Shown piece by piece: positions 1 to 6,447 of a stretch of DNA of 7,055 nt. Location: the NCBI GenBank assembly GCA_026193155.1, contig JAPHSI010000141.1, forward strand, positions 1 through 7,055, read 5' to 3'. The notes under the pieces were generated by a model. That model saw only the letters and a program-made list of their open reading frames with translations, was not told where the DNA came from and did not search any database. Position 1 is the stretch's first letter, and each line of letters opens with the position of its first letter. Both the position numbers and the translations under genes were made by a program. The stretch comes from Sulfurimonadaceae bacterium. GTDB taxonomy: Bacteria; Campylobacterota; Campylobacteria; Campylobacterales; Sulfurimonadaceae.

Positions 1-258
1 ATCTTCTAAAAAACCACCCTTTATATCTTGATTCTCATATTTACTAAAACTAAGCAATTTACCATTATTAAATCTTTCTATATGTGAAATTGCTCTATAG
101 CAGAGTTGGTTTTTGCAATAATATCTATGATTTGATTCTGATACTTTAAGAGGTTTTTTTTCTAAGTTTTGTAAAACTTCTTTAAATGGAATTATTTTGT
201 CATTTTTTTCATCAATAACATTTAATCGCCAAAATTCAAAATTAATTGTTTTTGCCAT
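1..258 (-). CDS. Unrecognised protein, N-terminal 86 residues, cut by the window edge
   Basis: An open frame runs without a stop from an ATG at 258-256 to base 1, giving the first 86 residues of a longer protein. It begins MAKTINFEFWRLNVIDEKND and ends at the edge with GGFLED. The start is supported by a TAAGGA Shine-Dalgarno sequence (272-267) eight bases upstream and by a plausible promoter further up. The visible part is rich in Lys, Asn, Ile and Glu, has no signal peptide or membrane segment, and contains two cysteines five residues apart in a YYCKNQLCY stretch. I do not recognise the family. G+C is about 24% by hand count, against about 31% in eight sampled 60-base rows of the neighbouring genes. 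Together with the 306-bp gap this suggests an accessory, possibly acquired gene transcribed separately from the amidase operon. An A8 run (T8 at 154-161 on the plus strand) lies in codons 33-35. That it is a real gene is likely; its function is unknown. Confidence 0.7.
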   Translation of the reverse strand, partial: MAKTINFEFWRLNVIDEKNDKIIPFKEVLQNLEKKPLKVSESNHRYYCKNQLCYRAISHIERFNNGKLLSFSKYENQDIKGGFLED

Positions 259-266
259 ATAAGTAA

Positions 267-272
267 TCCTTA
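267..272 (-). promoter_or_regulatory. Ribosome binding site of the unknown left-hand gene
   Basis: TAAGGA on the minus strand lies eight bases upstream of the ATG at 258-256. It fixes the start of the truncated gene and is the best evidence that this frame is translated. Confidence 0.7.
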
Positions 273-316
273 GTTTTATAAATTTAATATTATCAGTTAA
301 CTATTTATTCAAATAC

Positions 317-345
317 ATTATATATAAAATAACCTAAAAAAACAA
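317..345 (-). promoter_or_regulatory. Candidate sigma-70 promoter for the unknown left-hand gene
   Basis: Read on the minus strand, a perfect TATAAT -10 hexamer lies at 322-317. A partial TTGTTT -35 hexamer lies at 345-340, separated by exactly 17 bp. Transcription would begin near 310, giving a leader of about 52 nt before the ATG at 258, with the Shine-Dalgarno sequence retained. The region is so AT-rich that hexamer matches are easily found by chance, and epsilonproteobacterial promoters often lack a clear -35. The call rests on the perfect -10, correct spacing and correct position. Confidence 0.5.
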
Positions 346-355
346 AAATAACCTA
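326..355. repeat. Tandem 11-bp repeat overlapping the candidate promoter
   Basis: AAAATAACCTA occurs at 326-336 and again, identically, at 345-355, a 19-bp period. The first copy lies in the spacer between the predicted -10 and -35 hexamers, and the second abuts the -35 and extends upstream. That placement is what a repressor with tandem sites would use, but half of the motif is A-rich, so chance recurrence in this context is possible. Confidence 0.45.
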
Positions 356-364
356 CATCTTAAA

Positions 365-459
365 TGTGTGTTAATTATTCAAAAATAGTCAAAATATGAT
401 AAAAACAAGAGAATTTAGCAAAAAACATGCTGTTTTCTTAAATATATGGTGTGTGTTAA
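365..459. repeat. Pair of 10-bp direct repeats upstream of the candidate promoter
   Basis: TGTGTGTTAA is present at 365-374 and 450-459, 85 bp apart (about eight helical turns). On the minus strand the units read TTAACACACA. They stand out because they carry most of the G residues of this very AT-rich spacer. They could be protein-binding sites upstream of the left-hand gene; no known regulator is assigned. Confidence 0.35.
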
Positions 460-470
460 ATGTCATATAT
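442..470. repeat. 7-bp perfect inverted repeat with 15-bp spacer
   Basis: ATATATG at 442-448 pairs perfectly with CATATAT at 464-470. The second copy of the 10-bp direct repeat (450-459) lies in the spacer. The stem is almost all A-T, so as an RNA hairpin it would be weak. It may be an operator-like site or chance. Confidence 0.3.
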
Positions 471-496
471 AAAAAAAACTACATAACAAACACAAT

Positions 497-532
497 GTTC
501 CTTAAGTTCAAGAATTTGTTCTTTTTGGAACT
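497..532 (-). other. Imperfect hairpin downstream of the amidase gene
   Basis: On the minus strand AGTTC (532-528) pairs with GAACT (509-505), and an inner AAGAA (523-519) pairs with TTCTT (514-510) around a CAAA loop, with a four-base bulge on the left side. An alternative outer stem is GTTCC (531-527) with GGAAC (501-497). It starts 33 bases after the amidase stop, a suitable place for a 3'-end structure. However, the bases that follow are TAAGG rather than a T-run, and the nearest T8 tract is about 20-30 bases further on (478-471). It may stabilise the mRNA 3' end or form a weak terminator. Confidence 0.3.
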
Positions 533-564
533 AATAAAATTAAATTGAAAATGCTTAATAGGAG

Positions 565-1956
565 CTAGTTATTAGCGAAGTATCTCTCTATTCCGTCTGC
601 TAGTCCCTCAGCCATCTTTTTTCTATAATTGTCATTAACTAAACGTCTAGCTTCAGTTGGGTGAGTAATAAAACCGACTTCAACAAGAACTGCCGGCATC
701 TGAGCACCTACAAGAACCCAAAAAGGACCTTCTCTAACACCACCGTCTTTAACACCTTTATAATGTTTGTTAAGTGAACCTAGCATCCCTCTTTGTAAAT
801 CTATTGCCAACTTATGACTTGCGATTGTTTTTGCATGATTTAAAAACTTTAAAAAACTTTGTTTTGCATATTTATTCATATCAGACATATCTGCACTATT
901 TTCTTGTTCCGCTACTTCTTCAGCTCTTTTTGAACGTGATGGTGATAAGAAGTAACATTCAACACCTTTTGCATATCTGGCATTTTTTTCTACTGCATTA
1001 GCATGGATGCTAACAAATATATCTGCTTTCTTTTTATTTGCATACTCTGTGCGATTACTAAGCTTTATAAATGTATCCCTATCTCTTGTCATATATACTT
1101 TATAACCACGTTTTTTTAATATATTTTTTAGATGTTTCGCTACTTTATAAACAACAACTTTTTCTCTATAGCCCTTATATCCTACTGCACCGGGGTCTTT
1201 TCCACCGTGACCGGCATCAATAACTATGACCTTTCCTCTATCGGTTCTTTTTGGTGTATATGGTTTATTTGAGATATTTGGAATATACTTTTTTGCTTTT
1301 TTTGATGTTGAGGACATTTTTATGATTAATTTAGAAGATTTTATTTTAAAATTTACTTTTACTTTTTCATTATTTTCAATAACCAAACGAAGAGTACTTG
1401 GATTATACTGTGCAATCTTTATTCTGTTTATACCATCTTTTCTAAGTGTCTGACTTTTTGTAAGCATCGATGCATGTATATCAAATACATAACGGAATCT
1501 ATGCTTTTTTGAATCATACAGTGTAAAATAGTTAATCTGATTCTTACGTAGCTTTCTATCAAAACGAAGAACCAGCTGGTCTGAGTCCAACCAAGAAATA
1601 TTTTTTAGCTTGTGTGATAATTTGATTTTGATTTTTGATTGTTTACTAGAAGTTGTTGTGTTTGTAGTTTTGTTTTTTTTAGATGCCATAGTTTCAAGTT
1701 CATCTTCATAATTTTTTACGTCTATATGAAGTTTTTTACCACTTTTAACTATTCCTTCTAATGAACTTTTTCTAAGTTTATCGTCAGAATTCATTAAAGA
1801 ACGAAGATATATATTTTTATAATCGTTATATGCACGAAACTGATCACTTTTAGAACCAGTTTTCATATAAGCATCTGCTCTTTTTAAAACCTTAAAATCA
1901 CTTTGTGCATATAAAGAAAAAACAAAAAAAAGTAAAACAACTAAATTACGAATCAT
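565..1956 (-). CDS. amiA: N-acetylmuramoyl-L-alanine amidase (Amidase_3, secreted)
   Basis: A zinc hydrolase that cuts the amide bond between N-acetylmuramic acid and the stem peptide; in the AmiA/AmiC group it splits septal peptidoglycan so that daughter cells separate. Residues 1-17 form a signal peptide (basic start, core LVVLLFFVF) with a likely cut after LYA, so export to the periplasm is expected. Residues 18-91 are helical and charged, 92-107 a Thr/Ser/Lys linker, and about 108-215 an AMIN-like beta domain. The catalytic domain is 241-460, with zinc ligands H250 (DAGHGG), E265 and H318 (SIHANA) and catalytic E426 (LVEVGF). An insertion at about 340-400 corresponds to the autoinhibitory helical segment of AmiB/AmiC-type enzymes. 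The length of 463 residues suits the family. An in-frame TAG at 1962-1960 makes ATG 1956 the earliest possible start. Its Shine-Dalgarno is poor (AAGG 14 bases away), so with a gap of only 7 bp it probably depends on translation of the flavoprotein gene. An A8 run lies in the linker. Confidence 0.93.
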   Translation of the reverse strand: MIRNLVVLLFFVFSLYAQSDFKVLKRADAYMKTGSKSDQFRAYNDYKNIYLRSLMNSDDKLRKSSLEGIVKSGKKLHIDVKNYEDELETMASKKNKTTNTTTSSKQSKIKIKLSHKLKNISWLDSDQLVLRFDRKLRKNQINYFTLYDSKKHRFRYVFDIHASMLTKSQTLRKDGINRIKIAQYNPSTLRLVIENNEKVKVNFKIKSSKLIIKMSSTSKKAKKYIPNISNKPYTPKRTDRGKVIVIDAGHGGKDPGAVGYKGYREKVVVYKVAKHLKNILKKRGYKVYMTRDRDTFIKLSNRTEYANKKKADIFVSIHANAVEKNARYAKGVECYFLSPSRSKRAEEVAEQENSADMSDMNKYAKQSFLKFLNHAKTIASHKLAIDLQRGMLGSLNKHYKGVKDGGVREGPFWVLVGAQMPAVLVEVGFITHPTEARRLVNDNYRKKMAEGLADGIERYFANN

Positions 1957-1963
1957 GCCCTAG

Positions 1964-3055
1964 CTATTCGCCTTCAGTTAATTTATCCATCAACTCTTTT
2001 ACTGAAATAATCTCTTTTAGTTTATACCCGTTAGCACCTGAGAAAAATAGACCTGTTTCCGTATTTCCCAAAAAGGCATCACTAAGTCTGTCTGCTATAC
2101 AAAAACCAACTTCTTTAGCTTCTTCACCACGGTTACATGGAGCGACACAGTTAGATATACATTTAATAGAAGGTCCTTCTCTTTTTTCAACTAACTCTGT
2201 TAACTTTGTTCTAATACCTTGAGCCGGATAACCAACAGGTGATTTCATAAGTTCTATATCATCTTCTTTAGCATCTACTAGAACTTTTTTAAGGTTATCA
2301 TGAGCATCACATTCGTGTGTCCCAATAAAGCGTGTACCCATCTGAACACCACTTGCTCCAAGCGATATCATCTGCTCTATATCATTTTTATCCCAAACTC
2401 CACCTGCAGCAATTACCGGAATATTACCCCAAGCAGCAGCTTCTTCAACTACAGGAGCTACAATATTTTCTAATTGGTTCTCAGGTAATTTACACTGCTC
2501 ATAAGTGAATCCTTGATGACCACCACTTTTAGGTCCTTCAACAATAACTGCATCAGGAAGACGGTTATATCTTTTCTCCCATCTTTTACAAATAATTTTT
2601 AAAGCTTTCGGTGAAGATACAATAGGCACTAATGCTACATCAGGAAAGCCTTCCGTAAACTCAGGCATATTAGTTGGAAGCCCTGCACCTGTAATAATTA
2701 TGTCAGCACCTGCTTCACAAGCATCTTTCACAACACGTCCATAATCATTCATAGCGTATAATATATTACATGCCAGTGGTTTGTCACCACAAATTTTTCT
2801 TGCATTTTCAAATATAGCATGTAGTGCTTTAGGAGAATAAAAGTTTGCTTCACTTAGCGGTCTATCCGAGACTAACTTATTTGCAAATTCTTTATTTTGA
2901 TAGTAACCTGTTCCAACTGCGGATATTACACCTAATCCGCCCTCTTTCGATACATTTCCGGCTAGTTGATCCCAACTAATACCTACACCCATTCCACCCT
3001 GAACTATAGGCTTTTGTATTTCATATTTTCCAATTTTTAGTGATTTAAAACTCAT
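1964..3055 (-). CDS. Nitronate monooxygenase / FabK-like FMN-dependent oxidoreductase
   Basis: A 363-residue flavoprotein of the NMO/2-nitropropane dioxygenase superfamily (COG2070), a TIM barrel that binds FMN. The N-terminal strand carries QGGMGVGIS (19-27). SGGHQG (177-182) contains H180, at the position of the catalytic histidine of nitronate monooxygenases. PVIAAGG (213-219) and GASGVQMGTRF (233-243) form the FMN phosphate-binding end of the barrel. A C-terminal region after about 290 has four cysteines, C299, C303, C307 and C319 (CX3CX3CX11C), unlike textbook NMO enzymes and reminiscent of a metal or Fe-S site. The substrate is unknown: family members oxidise nitronates, or as FabK reduce enoyl-ACP, and the sequence does not settle which. 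Its ATG overlaps the tyrS stop by one base and has AAGGG (3067-3063) seven bases upstream, so it is translated with tyrS. The position between tyrS and the amidase matches what I recall of HP0773 and Cj1270c. Confidence 0.85.
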   Translation of the reverse strand: MSFKSLKIGKYEIQKPIVQGGMGVGISWDQLAGNVSKEGGLGVISAVGTGYYQNKEFANKLVSDRPLSEANFYSPKALHAIFENARKICGDKPLACNILYAMNDYGRVVKDACEAGADIIITGAGLPTNMPEFTEGFPDVALVPIVSSPKALKIICKRWEKRYNRLPDAVIVEGPKSGGHQGFTYEQCKLPENQLENIVAPVVEEAAAWGNIPVIAAGGVWDKNDIEQMISLGASGVQMGTRFIGTHECDAHDNLKKVLVDAKEDDIELMKSPVGYPAQGIRTKLTELVEKREGPSIKCISNCVAPCNRGEEAKEVGFCIADRLSDAFLGNTETGLFFSGANGYKLKEIISVKELMDKLTEGE

Positions 3056-3067
3056 TAATTTACCCTT
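3053..3067 (-). promoter_or_regulatory. Overlapping tyrS stop and flavoprotein start, with internal RBS
   Basis: On the minus strand the tyrS stop TAA (3057-3055) and the next gene's ATG (3055-3053) share one A, forming TAATG. AAGGG at 3067-3063, inside the last codons of tyrS, is the ribosome binding site. This arrangement usually means stop-start translational coupling. Confidence 0.8.
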
Positions 3068-4254
3068 AGTTTAGCGAATTTTCTTTTTCCAACTTGGAGG
3101 ACATATTCCCCTGCTTTTAATTGTAGTTGCATATCTTGAATCTTTTCTTGGTTTATTTTAACAGCACCTTGCTTAATATCTCTCCTTGCTTGTGAAGTTG
3201 ATGGTTCGATGTTACAATCTACCAAGGCTTTCGCTATCCAAACTTCACCGTCGCATGAAAATTCATCAATATCCGTTGGAATTTGACTTTTTGCATGTAC
3301 TTTTTCAAATTCTGCTTTTGCATTTTGTGCTTCTTCTTCTGAATGATACCTAGCAGTTATCTCTAAGGCTAAATCTTCTTTCACTTTTTTAGGATGAATA
3401 GAGCCGTCTTCAACACCGCTTTTAAGTAAATCTATATCAGTTATAGACTTTGTACTTAGCAGTTCAAAATATCTCCACATCAATTCATCAGATATACTTA
3501 AAATTTTACCAAACATATCATTTGCTTCATCTGTAACACCGATATAATTGTTTAAAGATTTACTCATTTTTTGTACGCCGTCAAGTCCTTCAAGGATTGG
3601 CATCATAAGTACGGCTTGCTGTTTTTTAGTTTCATAAACTTTTTGCAGTTGACGTCCCATTAAAAGATTGAACTTTTGATCGGTTCCACCTATTTCTACA
3701 TCACTTTTTAAGTGTACAGAATCATAACCTTGAAGAAGCGGATATAAAAATTCACTCACGGCAATAGGAGTGTTTGCAGAATATCTTTTTGAGAAATCAT
3801 CGCGTTCCAACATTCTAGCTACCGTTAAAGTTGAAGAAAGTTCTATTAAACCAACCGTTCCCAGCGAATCAAGCCAATCTTTGTTATATACTATATCTGT
3901 TTTATCTTTATCCAAAATTTTAAATGCTTGTGTAGTATAACTTTTTATGTTTGATTGAATCTCATCTTTGCTTAATACTTTTCTTGTGGCACTTTTACCT
4001 GTCGGATCACCAATTGCTGCCGTAAAATCACCTATTAAAAACTGTACACGAGCCCCGTACTTTTGAAATGTAGCTAATTTTTGAAGAAGTACTGTGTGAC
4101 CTAGATGCAAATCCGGTGCTGTAGGATCAAACCCTGCCTTTACAGTATAGGTCTTACCTTCATCAAAATATGTTGTTAATAATTTCTCGATTCTCTCATT
4201 ATCAATTATTTCAGCACAGCCTCTATTTATTTCGTTTAACGCTTCTTCTAACAT
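3055..4254 (-). CDS. tyrS: Tyrosyl-tRNA synthetase
   Basis: A class I aminoacyl-tRNA synthetase that activates tyrosine with ATP and loads it onto tRNA-Tyr in the cytoplasm. The ATP signature HLGH (the HIGH motif) is at 50-53 and KMSKS at 229-233. The tyrosine-site stretch GGTDQKFN is at 189-196. The Rossmann catalytic domain fills roughly 35-240, followed by a helical anticodon-binding region to about 325 and an S4 RNA-binding domain at about 338-398. The length (399) and motif style fit the TyrZ-like branch of about 400 residues rather than the E. coli form. ATG 4254 is preceded by AAGGGA (4264-4259), four bases away, in a 39-bp gap after spoT that shows no credible promoter or T-box leader. 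The gene looks intact and is probably expressed from the upstream operon promoter. Confidence 0.97.
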   Translation of the reverse strand: MLEEALNEINRGCAEIIDNERIEKLLTTYFDEGKTYTVKAGFDPTAPDLHLGHTVLLQKLATFQKYGARVQFLIGDFTAAIGDPTGKSATRKVLSKDEIQSNIKSYTTQAFKILDKDKTDIVYNKDWLDSLGTVGLIELSSTLTVARMLERDDFSKRYSANTPIAVSEFLYPLLQGYDSVHLKSDVEIGGTDQKFNLLMGRQLQKVYETKKQQAVLMMPILEGLDGVQKMSKSLNNYIGVTDEANDMFGKILSISDELMWRYFELLSTKSITDIDLLKSGVEDGSIHPKKVKEDLALEITARYHSEEEAQNAKAEFEKVHAKSQIPTDIDEFSCDGEVWIAKALVDCNIEPSTSQARRDIKQGAVKINQEKIQDMQLQLKAGEYVLQVGKRKFAKLRVN

Positions 4255-4293
4255 TTATTCCCTTGTAGTATAAATCTTCTTTTATTTATTTTA

Positions 4294-6444
4294 TTATCTG
4301 TATGCATCATCAGTTCTTACTAAATGTACTACTTTAACTTTTTGCTCAATTTTAGCACGAAGTTTGTTAATATCACCCTCTTTTGACTCAAAACCAATTT
4401 CACAATAACGAGTCGATTCACTATTATTTTTACCAAGTTCAATAGAATTGATATCAATACCCAATTTTGCAAGATAATTTAAAAATTCAGCTAAGGTACC
4501 TTTACCGCTGTGAAGAGATATAATCATATTATAATTAAATACATTTTCTTTTTCCCACTTCACAAACACCATCTTCTCACCAGCAAGAAGTCTGCTATGT
4601 GCACTTTGACACATCTTATGATGAACATGGGCTTTACCTTTTTCTAAAAAACCCATTATTTCATCACCTGTTTTTGGGTGACAACAATAATCAAATACCA
4701 CATCACCTATGCTATAGTTTGAATATACACTAATACCGCGATAAGAATAATTTTTTAACTTAAATCTATGTCTTGATAAAAATCTTTTGAAACGATTGTT
4801 TGAGCTGATATCAAGTATATACTTTTGAATAGCTTCTTTTAAATGGTCTAAGTCAAGTGCTATTGAGCATTTCTTTTCACACCTTACTACTTCAAACCAC
4901 TCTTCTACACGTGAATGATTTAAATTCATAATTGTAGCTATAATATTTATAGAAGATTTTGCATCTATATCTTTGAGTCTTGCATTACAGTTATGTTTTA
5001 TATTAGTTCTTGCTTTACTTGTTTTTACCGCATCATACCAAGAACATCTGGTAATAAGTTCATCTGCAACTTCTATCTTTACAATATCACCGTTTTTTAA
5101 CTCAGTTAAAAGTGAACTTTTTTCTTTATTTACAAGTGCACTATCGGCTTTATTTCCAACCTCTGAGTGAACTGCATATGCATAATCCAGTACAACTGCC
5201 CCGCGTGGAAGCGTAAACGCCTCACCGGTTGGTGAAAAAACAGATATATCTTCAGAATACAGATCATTTTTTATAAGTTCGTAAAAATCTTCTACAGATT
5301 CATTTTGATAACCTAAGTTATTTAACCAATCAAGTTTTATTGTATCGGCACCACTTTTATATTTCCAGTGAGCTGCAACCCCAAGCTCGGCAGTTTGGTG
5401 CATCTCATATGTACGAATTTGTATCTCAAAAATTGCTGTTTTATAAAAAACAGAAGTATGAATAGTTTGATACCCATTATCTTTTGGAACTGCTATATAG
5501 TCTTTAAATCTTGAAGATAAGGGCTGAAAATGCAGATGTATTAAACCTAAAATCGTATAGCACTTTACTTTATCTTTTGTAAGGATTCTAAGTGCTAAAA
5601 GGTCTAATACCTCATCGATACCTATACCTTTTCTTTGCATCTTCAAGTATATTGAGTATCGGTGTTTTACACGTGATAATATTTCAAAATCTTCTTCACA
5701 AAAACCATTTTTTACCAAAAGCTTAGATACACTCTTTTTAAACTCATCAAGCTTCATCTCAATTTCATGGTAATTTGTATCAAGGTAGTTATCTATATGA
5801 TGTTTTGCATCTTTAAAAAGATAAGAAAAACTAGTATCTTCTAATATATTTTTTAAAAAGCTAATACCTAGACGATGTGCAATTGGAGAATATACAACGA
5901 GCGTCTCTTCAGCAATTCGTTGCTGTTTATGCGGAGGCAGTGCATCTAATGTCAGTATATTATGTAATCTATCGCAAAGTTTTACAACCAGTACTCTTAC
6001 ATCTGTAATAGATGCAAGTAGCATTTTTCTAAATGACAGTGCAGATACGATTAGTTTTTCATCTGAATAAGAAGGAATAAGCTCATCATCCCGAATTGCA
6101 TCTATCTTTGTTAGACCACCGACAAGATGTGCTACATCCTCTCCATATTCGATAGATATCTCATCAAGACTAATATCTGTATCTTCCACAACATCATGCA
6201 AAAGTGCTGCAATGGACATAGATACGTCATTTGTAAGAGAAGCTACTATTGCAGCGACTAAGATAGGATGGATAACATAAGGTTCCCCACTTTTTCTAAA
6301 CTGTCCATCATGTGCTCGAATTGAGTAACGAAGTGCATCTTCTAGCTTTGATGTTTCATCAAAGTGGGAATATAAATATTGTGCAGCTGAATCAATAGTA
6401 TGAAGATGCTTAACCTTCTCTATATCTACTTGATTCAACGCCAA
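4294..6444 (-). CDS. spoT: Bifunctional (p)ppGpp synthetase/hydrolase (Rel/SpoT)
   Basis: A long RSH enzyme that makes and degrades the alarmone (p)ppGpp; Campylobacterota generally have just this one. The N-terminal HD hydrolase has H59, HD 83-84, ED 87-88 (HDVVEDT) and D158/N162/T165 (DRLHNILT). The synthetase has R258, K260, S264, K268, D281, Y325, H329 and E340 (EIQIRT), each 17 residues later than the position I recall for the Streptococcus dysgalactiae subsp. equisimilis Rel enzyme. RFKD at 312-315 is the RXKD motif of bifunctional enzymes rather than the EXDD of RelA. Then come TGS (399-460), a helical region, a Cys/His zinc-finger-like domain with CC 587-588, H608/H609 and C612, and ACT (about 637-716). 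Both activities therefore look intact in a protein of 716 residues. The start codon is TTG (6444-6442), three bases after the rpoZ stop. It is supported by a strong AAAAGAGG ribosome site, and the next methionine, M76, would remove the hydrolase's first histidine. Two TAA codons in tandem end the gene. Confidence 0.97.
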   Translation of the reverse strand: MALNQVDIEKVKHLHTIDSAAQYLYSHFDETSKLEDALRYSIRAHDGQFRKSGEPYVIHPILVAAIVASLTNDVSMSIAALLHDVVEDTDISLDEISIEYGEDVAHLVGGLTKIDAIRDDELIPSYSDEKLIVSALSFRKMLLASITDVRVLVVKLCDRLHNILTLDALPPHKQQRIAEETLVVYSPIAHRLGISFLKNILEDTSFSYLFKDAKHHIDNYLDTNYHEIEMKLDEFKKSVSKLLVKNGFCEEDFEILSRVKHRYSIYLKMQRKGIGIDEVLDLLALRILTKDKVKCYTILGLIHLHFQPLSSRFKDYIAVPKDNGYQTIHTSVFYKTAIFEIQIRTYEMHQTAELGVAAHWKYKSGADTIKLDWLNNLGYQNESVEDFYELIKNDLYSEDISVFSPTGEAFTLPRGAVVLDYAYAVHSEVGNKADSALVNKEKSSLLTELKNGDIVKIEVADELITRCSWYDAVKTSKARTNIKHNCNARLKDIDAKSSINIIATIMNLNHSRVEEWFEVVRCEKKCSIALDLDHLKEAIQKYILDISSNNRFKRFLSRHRFKLKNYSYRGISVYSNYSIGDVVFDYCCHPKTGDEIMGFLEKGKAHVHHKMCQSAHSRLLAGEKMVFVKWEKENVFNYNMIISLHSGKGTLAEFLNYLAKLGIDINSIELGKNNSESTRYCEIGFESKEGDINKLRAKIEQKVKVVHLVRTDDAYR

Positions 6445-6447
6445 AGC

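Larger units (their letters stand above)
259..564. other. Long AT-rich intergenic spacer
   Basis: These 306 bp between the amidase stop and the start of the unknown left-hand gene contain no convincing ORF, tRNA or rRNA. G+C is about 20% by hand count, lower than either flank. The spacer holds a candidate minus-strand promoter, an 11-bp tandem repeat, a 10-bp direct repeat, and three short inverted repeats (422-436, 442-470, 505-532). There is a T8 tract in the minus-strand RNA sense at 478-471, but no GC-rich stem sits next to it, so no classical intrinsic terminator for the amidase operon is evident. Confidence 0.7.

Noticed and set aside
422..436. AAAACA-TGC-TGTTTT inverted repeat as an intrinsic terminator
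   Set aside because: The stem is six pairs with only one G-C pair, and the T-run overlaps the stem itself, so it would be too unstable for a classical terminator.
497..532. Possible tRNA T-arm because of the GTTCAAGAA stretch
   Set aside because: No acceptor, D or anticodon arms can be drawn around it, the region is too AT-rich, and the T-loop consensus ending in C is not met.
774..1453. Two plus-strand ORFs of 75 codons each (774-1001 and 1226-1453) opposite the amidase gene
   Set aside because: Both are antisense to a well-supported secreted amidase, have Phe/Leu-rich composition typical of reverse-complement AT-rich coding DNA, and show no recognisable domain.
1905..2222. Plus-strand ORF of 105 codons across the amidase/flavoprotein junction
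   Set aside because: It lies antisense to both conserved genes, and its composition is that of a shadow frame.
4267..4272. TATACT on the minus strand as a tyrS promoter -10
   Set aside because: It is 12 bp from the ATG, so a transcript would begin inside or after the ribosome site AAGGGA (4264-4259). No -35-like hexamer lies 17 bp upstream.
4973..5170. Plus-strand ORF of 65 codons inside spoT
   Set aside because: It is antisense to the conserved TGS-to-helical region of SpoT; the hydrophobic look is a by-product of the complementary strand.
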